A DNA stretch of 64,000 bases from DASYCK01 sp036500205 (GTDB lineage: Bacteria > Myxococcota_A > Polyangia > Fen-1088). The notes beneath the pieces are model-generated. The model saw nothing but the letters and a program-made list of their open reading frames with translations. It ran no database searches and was not told where the DNA came from. The position numbers and the translations under genes are program-made. Shown here in pieces: positions 52,929-61,506 of the stretch; position 1 is the first letter of the stretch, and the number at the start of each line of letters is the position of its first letter. The DNA is taken from positions 1 through 64,000 of the forward strand of contig DASYCK010000079.1 of assembly GCA_036500205.1 (NCBI GenBank), given 5' to 3'.

Positions 52929-55330
52929 GGGCGCCGCGCCGCCTTCCCCGCGCGCGCGCGCTTTCCCTCCTTGGCTTGCGAGAACAAGCGGCGAAGCTTG
53001 CCCACGGGCAGCGGCCCGTCTCCCTCGGCGTCGGCGTCGCCGTCGAGCGCGTCGCCTTCGGCGGGGACCTCCGGCTCGGGGCGAGCGGTCATCTTCTTCA
53101 CCCAGTCGAGACACTGCCGTTCGTTCATCTCCGATTCGCTGCGATCGAAGACCAACTTCTGGCCTTGCGCGGCGGCGAAGTCCTCGTCGCTGATCCGCCC
53201 CCGTTCATGGACCTTGGCCAGGATGCGATGCAGGTAGCGGTCCCACGCGGGCAGCGGCGCGCCGTGGCAGTACTGGATGTAGCGGCGCTTGGGGCTGGGC
53301 AAGATGGACGAGAAGAAGGCCGCCTCGAGGGGCGTCAGCTCGGAGGGCTTCTTGCCGAAGTAGTGCTGGGTGGCGCGGCCGATGCCGTAGATGCGCGGAC
53401 CAAACTCGATGGCGTTGAAATACAGTTCCAAGATTCGTTCCTTCGGGACCTCCTGTTCCAGGTACCACACCAGGAACAGCTCCTGCAGCTTCCGCGACAG
53501 CGTCTTCTCCTGGCTGAGCAAGACGTTCTTGACCATCTGCATGGTGATCGACGACGCCCCGCCTCGGAAACCGCCCCGCTCCAGGTTGTGCTTCAACGCC
53601 GTGCGAAACTCGGACGACACCCAGCCACGATGCTTGAAGAAGCCGTTGTCCTCCGTGGTGAGGATGGACGCGACGAGAAAAGGCGAGATCTCCTCGTAGG
53701 GAACGAAGTCGGGATTCTCGGGCCCCACGATGAAGTCCATCAGCTCGGTGCTGCCGTCGGCGTGCGAGTCGGGCGCCACCGGCACCTCCACCGATTGCGC
53801 GATCGATTCGTTCGACGTCAGCGCCTTCACGTCGGGGGGAACCTTCAACACGCGGCAGCCGTCGATCCCGATCTTGCCCTTCAGCTCGAGCGCGTCGAGA
53901 TCGGCGTAGTCGATGCGCGTCGACACATCGGCGCCGAACATCCCTTGCAGCACGAAGCCCTGCAGGCGCGGCACCACCGCGGCCGGCAAGCTGGCCAGCG
54001 CCTTGGCGCAGGGGAGCTTGGGGATCTCCAGCGCCAGCTCGAGCCGGGGACGAAAGCCCAGCTTCGAGCCGTCGGCGAAGGTCACCGTGCCCGGGCCCAG
54101 CTCGACGAAGCCCGAGAGCTTGCCGTGCAGCTCGCCGATGCTCCCTTCCAGGCGATCGATCGCCACCCGGCGCGCCGCCGGAAAAGCGGTGCCGCGCAGC
54201 ACCAGGCCGATGTCGACGTTCCGGATCGGGTCCGACGCCAGCGCGTGATGCTGGAAGCTGAGCCCGCTGACCCGCATGTTGCCGCCGAACCGCACGGCGC
54301 CATCCGCCCAGCTGACGTCGAACGCGGCGTCGACGTTGGTGTCGGCGGGCGACAAGATCGTCTTCGGCAACACGTCGGCGATCTCTCCGAGCGAGAAGCG
54401 CTCCGCCCGTAGCGAAAGCTGCCCGGCGCGCGTTGCGGGGTCGAGCCCGCCGCGCGCCGTCCACAGCGTCTCGCGCGCGCCGCCGTAGCTGCCGTCGAGA
54501 TCGACCGTCAGCTCTTCCGCGGGTTTCCCTTCGGCGGGCGCGGCCCGCGCCGTGGGGAGGATCTTGCCGTGGATGCCCGTCAATGAAAGCTTGGGCAAGG
54601 GGGTCGCGAAGCCGCCGTCGATGGTCACCGCCGGATAGCCGCGGGGGCGCAGGCCGGTCAGCGCCTCGTCGACGGTGAGGACGCCCGCGCCGAACAGTGG
54701 CCCGCCGGCGTTGCCCAGCGCCAGCACGCCCCCGATCTTCTCGGCGCGCATGCTGACGGAGGTCCCGGGGATCAGCTGGCAACCGAGCTTCTCGATGTCG
54801 ACGGTCAGCGCCGAGGCGGCATCGTGCAAGCGGACCTTGGCGTTGGTGAGCGTCACCGCGGGGAGGCGGGGCTCGGTCGAGGAGGCGGGCGCGGCCGCGG
54901 AGGACGCACGCTTCGACCGCAGCGTCGCCATCATCGCCGAGACGTTGTCGTCGTCGCCCCCCCGCCTCACGTCGAACGTCGCCCCGTCGACCACGATCGT
55001 GCCCCGACGAAACAGCGCCGCCGAGAAAGGAATCCGCGCCGTCGCCACGCGCGCCAGCGGCGCCGATGTGGGCCCCCCCTGCCCCACCCGGATCGAGCGA
55101 AAGACGACACCGGTCAGGCCGGCCCGCGCCTCGCCGATGTCGACGTCGACCCCCAATCGCTCGCGCAGCAGGCTGGTGGCGCGATGGGCCGCGATGGCGC
55201 CCCCCAGGTACGGGTATGCGACGAGCAGCACGAGCGCTGCCCCCACGGCCGCGACGGCCCGGGGCCTACGCTGAGTCCAGGCTCGAACAACCGGCACGGT
55301 GAAACGCCGTCGGTCGGAACCGGAGGTCAT
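52925..55330 (-). CDS. AsmA-like domain fused to GT51 transglycosylase
   Basis: About 801 residues. One membrane helix (about 22-46) leads into a long AsmA-like beta-rich region to about 520, with repeated beta strands such as KLSGFVELGPGTV and GKLSLTGIHGK-type blocks. A complete GT51 domain occupies about 540-740, with the catalytic Glu in TTEDNGFFKHRG, SSITMQMVKNVLL and QEVPKERILELYFN. GT51 enzymes polymerise lipid II. AsmA-like proteins move or organise lipids at the outer membrane. No transpeptidase domain follows. The chosen start is ATG 55330; trmH overlaps its end. Confidence 0.9.
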   Translation of the reverse strand: MTSGSDRRRFTVPVVRAWTQRRPRAVAAVGAALVLLVAYPYLGGAIAAHRATSLLRERLGVDVDIGEARAGLTGVVFRSIRVGQGGPTSAPLARVATARIPFSAALFRRGTIVVDGATFDVRRGGDDDNVSAMMATLRSKRASSAAAPASSTEPRLPAVTLTNAKVRLHDAASALTVDIEKLGCQLIPGTSVSMRAEKIGGVLALGNAGGPLFGAGVLTVDEALTGLRPRGYPAVTIDGGFATPLPKLSLTGIHGKILPTARAAPAEGKPAEELTVDLDGSYGGARETLWTARGGLDPATRAGQLSLRAERFSLGEIADVLPKTILSPADTNVDAAFDVSWADGAVRFGGNMRVSGLSFQHHALASDPIRNVDIGLVLRGTAFPAARRVAIDRLEGSIGELHGKLSGFVELGPGTVTFADGSKLGFRPRLELALEIPKLPCAKALASLPAAVVPRLQGFVLQGMFGADVSTRIDYADLDALELKGKIGIDGCRVLKVPPDVKALTSNESIAQSVEVPVAPDSHADGSTELMDFIVGPENPDFVPYEEISPFLVASILTTEDNGFFKHRGWVSSEFRTALKHNLERGGFRGGASSITMQMVKNVLLSQEKTLSRKLQELFLVWYLEQEVPKERILELYFNAIEFGPRIYGIGRATQHYFGKKPSELTPLEAAFFSSILPSPKRRYIQYCHGAPLPAWDRYLHRILAKVHERGRISDEDFAAAQGQKLVFDRSESEMNERQCLDWVKKMTARPEPEVPAEGDALDGDADAEGDGPLPVGKLRRLFSQAKEGKRARAGKAARRP

Positions 55331-55465
55331 CACGGCCGACAATGTAACACCGCACGAGGGGGCCAGCGGAGCACGAGTGTCCCAGGCCATCCCCGGGCGG
55401 TCCCCCCAGACCGCTCGTCCCCCCGTCAGCAGGCCCGACCCACCGACGCCCCAATCGAGCAGCAA

Positions 55466-56137
55466 TCAGGCGGCGCGGGGCATCAGGTGCGCGTGGTTCG
55501 CCGTGATCTCGGAGGCGAGGCGGTGGCGGGCATGGTGGAGACGCGACATCACCGTGCCGATCGGGCAGCGCGCAATCTCCGCGATCGACTGATAGGACTC
55601 CCCCTCGAGCTCACGCAGCGCCAGCGCCTGGCGATGGACGGGGGGCAGCGCCTGGAGCAGACGATGGACCTCGCCGCTGACCTCGGCGGTGCTCACCAGA
55701 TCCTCGGGGGTTTCCACGACGGCGCTCGGCAATTCATACGCGCCCTCGGCCTCGCGATCGTCCGCGGCTCGGGAGCCCAGCGCGGCGGCGGGACCTCGGG
55801 CGCGGAGGCGGTCGAGGGCCGCGTTCACAACGATGCGATGGATCCAGGTCGACAGCGCCGCCCGCCCCTCGAAGCGACCGAAGCTGCGCCACACTTTGAG
55901 CATCGCTTCCTGCACGACGTCCTCCGCGTCGTCGGGGTTCCGCGTCATGCGCAGCGCCACCGCGAACATGCGGGGGCGGGCCGCGGCGAGCAGCTCCGGC
56001 AACGCCGCGCGCGCCCCACCCGGATCGGCGGCCGCCGGCGCCGCCACCTCCACGATCGCCCCTCGGGTGTGGGGCGCTTTTGTCGAGACCAACCGCTCAT
56101 CCTTCGTCACGGGGCCGAGAACGCTGGGGTTTGTCAT
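55466..56137 (-). CDS. ECF-type RNA polymerase sigma factor
   Basis: About 223 residues. Region 2 has DAEDVVQEAMLKVWRSFGRF and ALSTWIHRIVVNAALDRL, and region 4 has SYQSIAEIARCPIGTVMSRLHHARH. The N-terminus to about residue 40 is extended compared with most ECF factors. The chosen start is ATG 56137; the open frame is longer. It diverges from the DUF4175 gene across an 88-bp spacer, so it may control that gene. No anti-sigma gene is adjacent. Confidence 0.9.
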   Translation of the reverse strand: MTNPSVLGPVTKDERLVSTKAPHTRGAIVEVAAPAAADPGGARAALPELLAAARPRMFAVALRMTRNPDDAEDVVQEAMLKVWRSFGRFEGRAALSTWIHRIVVNAALDRLRARGPAAALGSRAADDREAEGAYELPSAVVETPEDLVSTAEVSGEVHRLLQALPPVHRQALALRELEGESYQSIAEIARCPIGTVMSRLHHARHRLASEITANHAHLMPRAA

Positions 56138-56225
56138 GGCGAACTGACGCTTGTGCAAGCGCGATACCGATTGCGCGGCCGCCCAGCCGCGCCTTCGACG
56201 GCCTGGTAACATCGTCCGAGACCGG

Positions 56226-59225
56226 ATGGCGACAACGGACAGGATCCACGTCTTTCTGGGCAGCTTGCGCAGGCGGCTCGTCCTGCGGGCGGCGCTGCGC
56301 GCGCTGACGCTCGGCCTGACGGCCATCCTGCTCATGCTGCTGGGGCTCGCCTTCGCCGCGGCGTCGTTCGGACCCGCGGGGTTCTGGCTCCCCTTGACGA
56401 TCTCCCTCGTCGGGGCGGGCGCGCTCGGGGCGGTCGCCCTCGGCGTATGGCGACCGTGGCGGGCCGTGCGCGGCGATGCCCGGGTCGCGCACGTGGTGGG
56501 GCGCTTGCGCCCGGGCCTGACGACCCTGTCGGACGAGCTGCTCACGGCCGTCGAGCTGGCCCCACGCTCCTCGACCTCCGCCGCCACCGCGGAGCCGTCC
56601 CTGATCTCCAGCGCGCTCGTTCACGCTTTCCGCGATCGCCTGGCCGAGACCGTCGCCGTCGTGGATGCGAAGCAGTTGATCTCCATGCGCCCCGTCGCCT
56701 CGGGCGCGCTGGCGGCCGTGGTCAGCGCGGCCGTCGTCTGGGGCGCCGCGCAGATCTCGCCGCAGTTCGTGGGGCGCGGCCTGGCGACGCTCACCCACCG
56801 GCCCAGCCGCTTCGAAGGGGCGGCGGTGTCGCTCGGTCCCATCGTGGGCGACGTTCGCATCACCTACGAATACCCGCCCTACACCGGCCTCCCCCCGCGG
56901 ACCATCGAGGGCTCGACCGGCGACGTGATCGCCGTCAAGGGGACGCGCGTGAAGATCGAGACGACGCCGTTGCGCCGCGCGCGTGGCGCCGTCCTGTTGC
57001 TGGGAGAAACCGGCGAGGCGGGCGAGCTCCCCGTGCGCATCCAGAAGGGCCTCCTGACGGTCCATCTGACGCTCGTCGACAGCGTCAGCTATCGGTTCTG
57101 GCTGCAACCGCTGATCGGTCGAGCGGTGCGCGAGCTGCGCAGCCACCGCCTGGAAGCGGAGGCGGATCGCCCCCCCCGGGTCGAGATCCACGGCCCCGCC
57201 GATCGCCTCGAGCTCACCTCGCCCCGCCCCATCGAGGTCGGCTTCGCCGCCGACGACGACTACGGTCTGGGGGCCATCGAGCTGGTGTTTCGCGTCGACG
57301 ACGGCCCGGAGCACCGGCAACCCTTGAAGGATCCGCACGGCGCCCGGCTGGCGGAGGGGCGCACCCTGTGGGATCCGTCGCATCTCGCGCTGTCTCCCGG
57401 GGCGCGCATCGCCTATCACGTCGAGGCCCGCGATCGCGACGAGATCTCGGGACCGAAGGTCGGCTCGTCGCGCACGCTGTACGTCGTGATCGCGCGGCCG
57501 CAGGAGACCGTGGGGGCGCGGCTCGATCGGCAGCGCGAGATCCTCGAGCACTTCATCGCCGACCTGGCCGATCGCCTGGAGGTGACGGAGGCCAAGCCAC
57601 CCTCGGGCGAACGCCCCAGTCCGGCCAGCTACACGACGCTCGACGAGAACGAAGAGGCGCACCTGACCTTGCTGGGGCGGCTGCTCGACGACGATCGTCG
57701 CGAGGGAAACCTGGGCAAGCCGCTGCGGGCGGCGCTGGCCGGGATCGCCGATCGCCTGGGCAAGCTGCTGCGCGAGGAGAAGGAGCTGCTCGGCAAGCGG
57801 ACCCTGGCGGCGACCCGGCTGCGCGACGTCGACACCCGCCACCTGGGAGAGCTCGAGAAGAGCGTGCTGCTGATGGACGATCTGATCGGACGACAGCGCC
57901 TGGAGGATCTGGCGGCGATCGGCAAGGAGCTGACCGACGCGCATCACCGCCTGCAGGATCTGTTGACCCGCTACGCGGCCACCAACGACGAGGCGCTGCG
58001 CCGCCAGCTGGAGCGGGAGATCCGCAACCTGCGCGCCCGGCTGGCCGACCTGGCCCAGAAGGTGGCGGAGCTGAAGAGCCGGAACGACGTCGGCGAGGAG
58101 TGGCAGAACCTGCCCGACACCCGCGCGCTCGCCGAGCGGGCGAAGCGGCTCGACGATCTGCTGGCGCAGGGGGACTCGAAGGCGATGGGTCAGGCGCTGT
58201 CCGATCTGGGCAAGGATCTGCAGAGCCTGCGGCAGATGCTGGACGAGAACGCCGAGGGGTTCGGCGCGGAGCGGTTCCCGCAGGAGAACCGGGTCGTCTC
58301 CGACCTGATGAAGAAGATCGGTGATCTGGAGGGGGATGAGCGGGCCGTCGCGGGCGACACGAAGGCGCTGGCGGACAAGCAGGACGCCGAGACGGAGAAG
58401 CGGCTACGCGACAAGCTGGCCGAGTGGACGCGGCTCGAGAACGACAAGATCGAGAAGCTGAAGCAGAAGCTCGGCGAGGTGAAGACGGGCGGCAGCGAGA
58501 GCGCCCTGTCCGAGGAGGTCGAACGGGCGCGCGAGAACGCCCGCCAGCTCAAGCGATTGCTCGGCGAGCGCGACCTGGCGGAGGCCAAGCAGGAGGCCGA
58601 CCGCGCCGTCACGAACCTGGACCGCCTCACCGAGCATCTCGACGGTGACGAGCGCCCCGGGCGCAAGGAGACGAGCCCCCGAGAGAAGGCGCGGGCCAGC
58701 GCCGCGCGCAGCGTCGCCGAGGCCCAGGGTCTGGCGCAGGAGATCTCCGACGACCTGCGTAGCCTGCTGCCCAAGCCGGAGGAGACGCTGTCGCCCGAAG
58801 ATCGCGCCCGCGCCGCGGCGGAGAGCGAGCGACAAAACAGCATCGGCGACCGCACCGAGGAGACGGCGCGCGAGGCGGCCCGGCAGCTGGGGAAGATGCC
58901 GGGCCTCGATCGCGCCGCCGATGATCTGAAGGCGGCCGCCCAGCAGATGCGCGAAGCGTCCCAGCAGCTGCGACGCGGTGACGCCAAGCAGGCGAGCGGC
59001 GCGCAGCAGAACGCCGTCGAGCGGCTGGCCAAGCTGCGCGACAGCCTGCAGGAGCGCTCGAGCGGCGGCGCCTCGCCCCAGCACGATCCCGTGCGCATCC
59101 CCGGCGCCGACGAGTCGCAAGCGCCCCGGGCCTGGCGTCAGGAGCTGATGGACGCCATGAAAGAGAAGGCGCCCGAGCACTTCCGCGACGACGTCCGCCG
59201 CTACTACGAGGAGCTGGTGCGTTGA
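56226..59225 (+). CDS. DUF4175 membrane protein with long coiled-coil tail
   Basis: The 999-residue protein has two N-terminal membrane helices (about 20-44 and 50-72), a third near 165-185 and a beta domain (about 200-440). A long Glu/Lys/Arg/Leu-rich coiled coil runs from about 540 to 860, and the C-terminus is charged. DUF4175 proteins are known in myxobacteria and planctomycetes, but their job is unclear; the architecture suggests an envelope-spanning scaffold. The stop overlaps the TTG start of a metalloprotease-like gene (TTGA). A 75-bp divergent spacer to an ECF sigma gene suggests co-regulation. Confidence 0.85.
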   Translation: MATTDRIHVFLGSLRRRLVLRAALRALTLGLTAILLMLLGLAFAAASFGPAGFWLPLTISLVGAGALGAVALGVWRPWRAVRGDARVAHVVGRLRPGLTTLSDELLTAVELAPRSSTSAATAEPSLISSALVHAFRDRLAETVAVVDAKQLISMRPVASGALAAVVSAAVVWGAAQISPQFVGRGLATLTHRPSRFEGAAVSLGPIVGDVRITYEYPPYTGLPPRTIEGSTGDVIAVKGTRVKIETTPLRRARGAVLLLGETGEAGELPVRIQKGLLTVHLTLVDSVSYRFWLQPLIGRAVRELRSHRLEAEADRPPRVEIHGPADRLELTSPRPIEVGFAADDDYGLGAIELVFRVDDGPEHRQPLKDPHGARLAEGRTLWDPSHLALSPGARIAYHVEARDRDEISGPKVGSSRTLYVVIARPQETVGARLDRQREILEHFIADLADRLEVTEAKPPSGERPSPASYTTLDENEEAHLTLLGRLLDDDRREGNLGKPLRAALAGIADRLGKLLREEKELLGKRTLAATRLRDVDTRHLGELEKSVLLMDDLIGRQRLEDLAAIGKELTDAHHRLQDLLTRYAATNDEALRRQLEREIRNLRARLADLAQKVAELKSRNDVGEEWQNLPDTRALAERAKRLDDLLAQGDSKAMGQALSDLGKDLQSLRQMLDENAEGFGAERFPQENRVVSDLMKKIGDLEGDERAVAGDTKALADKQDAETEKRLRDKLAEWTRLENDKIEKLKQKLGEVKTGGSESALSEEVERARENARQLKRLLGERDLAEAKQEADRAVTNLDRLTEHLDGDERPGRKETSPREKARASAARSVAEAQGLAQEISDDLRSLLPKPEETLSPEDRARAAAESERQNSIGDRTEETAREAARQLGKMPGLDRAADDLKAAAQQMREASQQLRRGDAKQASGAQQNAVERLAKLRDSLQERSSGGASPQHDPVRIPGADESQAPRAWRQELMDAMKEKAPEHFRDDVRRYYEELVR

Positions 59226-60883
59226 GGACGCCCCGCGCTCGCCTCGCGCTCGGCCTGCTGGTCGCGGGGCTAGCTGTCCGCCCCGCGTCGGCGCAGCAAG
59301 GCGGCGCGCCCCCTTCGGGGTTCCTGTCGGCGGCGGGACAGCAGGCCGAGCGCAGCCTCGACGAATGGCGCTTCGCCGACGGGCGCGCGCGCATCGCCGA
59401 GCTGTCCGTCCGCTCCCCGCCGACGACCGAGGCGGCGTACCTCGACGGCTACGCGCGCTTCCTCGAAGGGGACTACACGGGGGCGGTCACGAACCTGAAC
59501 CTGGCCGCCGAGGCCGCGCCCACCGACGTGAACGTCAAGGAACTGGCCGCGCTGGCGCGCGCCGCCGCCGACGCCGTCAAGGATCACAAGGAGGCGCGCT
59601 CGACCCACTTTCTGGTGCGCTACCCGCCCGAGGACGCCGTCCTCGTTCCCTACGCGCTCGAGACGCTGGAGGCGGCGTACGCGGCGCTGGCCAGCGACCT
59701 CGGCTTCGCCGCCGAGATGCCGGTGCGGGTGGAGTTCTATCGCAGCCCGACCGATCTCGCGGCCGTGTCGTCGCTGTCGGCGGCCGAGGTCGAGCGCACC
59801 GGCACCATCGCGCTGTGCAAGTGGGCGCGCCTGATGGTGACCACGCCACGCGCGCTGTCCTACGGCTACCCCTGGCTCGACAGCATCAATCACGAGCTGA
59901 TCCACTACGCCGTCTCGCAGCTGACCCACGATCGCGCCCCGGTCTGGATGCAGGAGGGGCTGGCGAAGTTCATGGAGAAACGCTGGCGCGAGCCGGCCGG
60001 GGGAAAGCTGGCGCCGGCCATGGAGCACCTGCTGGCCAAGGCGCTCCACGGCGGCAAGCTGATCAGCTTCGATGCCATGCACCCATCGATGGCGAAGCTC
60101 CCCTCGGCCGAGGACGCCTCGCTGGCGTTCGCCGAGGTGGCCACGGCGATCGCGACGCTGCACGCCCAGGGGGGGATGCCGGCGTTGCGGAGCGCCATCG
60201 CGGCCGTGGCCGACGGCGGCGACGCTCGCAAGGCGGTCGCGGCGGCGGCGGGCGGCGGCTGGCCCGAGTTCGAGCGCGCCTGGAAGAGCTACATGGTCGG
60301 GCTGAAGCTGAAGACCTATCCTGGCTTCGACATCCCCACCACCCACATCCGCAAGTCGGCCGCGATCGCCTCGCGCCGCAAGCCGACCGAGGACGAGGCC
60401 TCCGGGGGGCTGAAGGCCTCCGGTCCGCTGCGCTACCTGCGCCTCGGCAACATCCTGTTGAAGCGCAACCGCCCCCGCGCCGCCGTGCTGGAATACGAGC
60501 GGGGCGCGCACGCCGCGACGATCGGCCGCAGCCCCGCCACCGGTCCCGAGGCGGCCGCCGCCAACTGGCTGTTCCCGGTCAAGCTGGGACGAACGTATCT
60601 GGCGCTCGCCGAGCCCGACCAGGCGCTGCGGGCCATCGAGCACACCCGCGCCATCTATCCCGATCTGCCGTGGCCGAACCTCATCGCCGGGCAGGCGCTG
60701 CTGGCGAAGGGCGAAGCGAGGGACGCGGCGGTCGCCTTTCGCGCGGCGCTGGCCACGAACCCCTTCGATCCCGCGGTGCACTGCGGGCTGGGGGACGCCT
60801 ACGCCCAGCTTCCGGCCGCCGAGCGCCCCCCCGATGACCGCATCGCCCGCGAGCGACAGTTCTGCAAGGAACTGGCGGAGTAG
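59222..60883 (+). CDS. Exported gluzincin-type metalloprotease with repeat domain
   Basis: The 553-residue protein has a signal peptide (cut near PASAQ, about 25) and a helical region. A peptidase-MA-like zinc site follows, with NHELIHYAV (HELIH about 223-227) and downstream Glu in PVWMQEGLAKFMEK, the HExxH...E ligand set. TPR-like helices follow to the end. It starts at TTG, overlapping the DUF4175 stop by 4 bases. The pair probably works together in the envelope; the substrate is unknown. Confidence 0.85.
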   Translation: MRTPRARLALGLLVAGLAVRPASAQQGGAPPSGFLSAAGQQAERSLDEWRFADGRARIAELSVRSPPTTEAAYLDGYARFLEGDYTGAVTNLNLAAEAAPTDVNVKELAALARAAADAVKDHKEARSTHFLVRYPPEDAVLVPYALETLEAAYAALASDLGFAAEMPVRVEFYRSPTDLAAVSSLSAAEVERTGTIALCKWARLMVTTPRALSYGYPWLDSINHELIHYAVSQLTHDRAPVWMQEGLAKFMEKRWREPAGGKLAPAMEHLLAKALHGGKLISFDAMHPSMAKLPSAEDASLAFAEVATAIATLHAQGGMPALRSAIAAVADGGDARKAVAAAAGGGWPEFERAWKSYMVGLKLKTYPGFDIPTTHIRKSAAIASRRKPTEDEASGGLKASGPLRYLRLGNILLKRNRPRAAVLEYERGAHAATIGRSPATGPEAAAANWLFPVKLGRTYLALAEPDQALRAIEHTRAIYPDLPWPNLIAGQALLAKGEARDAAVAFRAALATNPFDPAVHCGLGDAYAQLPAAERPPDDRIARERQFCKELAE

Positions 60884-60889
60884 CCGGCG

Positions 60890-61231
60890 CTACGACGGCT
60901 TGATCTCGTAGAGACCTAGCGCCCGGTTGGCGACGAACCGCACCTCCGCGCCCAGCCCGTCGGGGCCCTCGTCCTGGCAGCGCGACAGGATCTGCAGCAG
61001 CGCTTCACGGGTGCGCCGCAGCTCGAAGATCAACCAGCGCACCTCGATGGAGCTCTCGGAGGACTCCTGTTGGGCGCGCTCGATGTCGCGGAGCCGCCAT
61101 TCGGTTCGTTCCAGGGAATCGAGCTGGCGCCCTTCCCCGAAGCAGTCGGGGCAGACCGTGGGACCATTCTCGGTCCCGATCTCGCCCGCGCCATGACAGG
61201 ACGAACAGCGTTCGGAGACAGGCTCGCTCAT
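60890..61231 (-). CDS. Small protein with one DnaJ-type zinc centre
   Basis: The 113-residue protein starts with ERCSSCHGAGEIG and CPDCFGEG, two CxxCxGxG motifs that together make one DnaJ-type zinc site. A helical, Arg/Glu-rich tail follows (about 40-100). There is no J domain, so it is not a full chaperone. It may be a thiol or protein-binding adaptor. The chosen start is ATG 61231; it converges with the metalloprotease gene. Confidence 0.8.
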   Translation of the reverse strand: MSEPVSERCSSCHGAGEIGTENGPTVCPDCFGEGRQLDSLERTEWRLRDIERAQQESSESSIEVRWLIFELRRTREALLQILSRCQDEGPDGLGAEVRFVANRALGLYEIKPS

Positions 61232-61415
61232 GGGACGGCATTTTCCTCGATCGCGGGCCCGGTCGTCCAGGGTCGTTCGACGCACGCGGCCGTGGCCAGC
61301 ACGTGCGTCACGAACCGTTCGCTTCATGACGTCTGCGGCGCGCCATGATATGTAGGGCCGGCGTTCTTTTGCGCTGCTCGCCGTTTCCCGAAATCGGGTC
61401 ACCCCGCGTTCCTTG

Positions 61416-61454
61416 TCTATCCCTTTGCTCTATCCCTTTGCCCTGTCCCTTTAG
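61416..61454. repeat. Three 13-bp tandem repeats upstream of a vWA gene
   Basis: tctatccctttgc occurs twice perfectly and a third diverged unit, cctgtccctttag, follows. The array lies about 55-90 bp before the ATG at 61507, in the 275-bp divergent spacer that otherwise holds a good ribosome site (aggagg) and no gene. It may serve as an operator or be a slippage product. Confidence 0.75.
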
Positions 61455-61506
61455 CGAGTAGTTTCCTGGTCGTTTCGACGTCGCCCGCTGCAGGAGGTCT
61501 TCTCCC

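Noticed and set aside
55466..56587. Long N-terminal extension of the ECF sigma factor
   Set aside because: The extra 150 residues overlap the divergent DUF4175 gene and look like non-coding translation.
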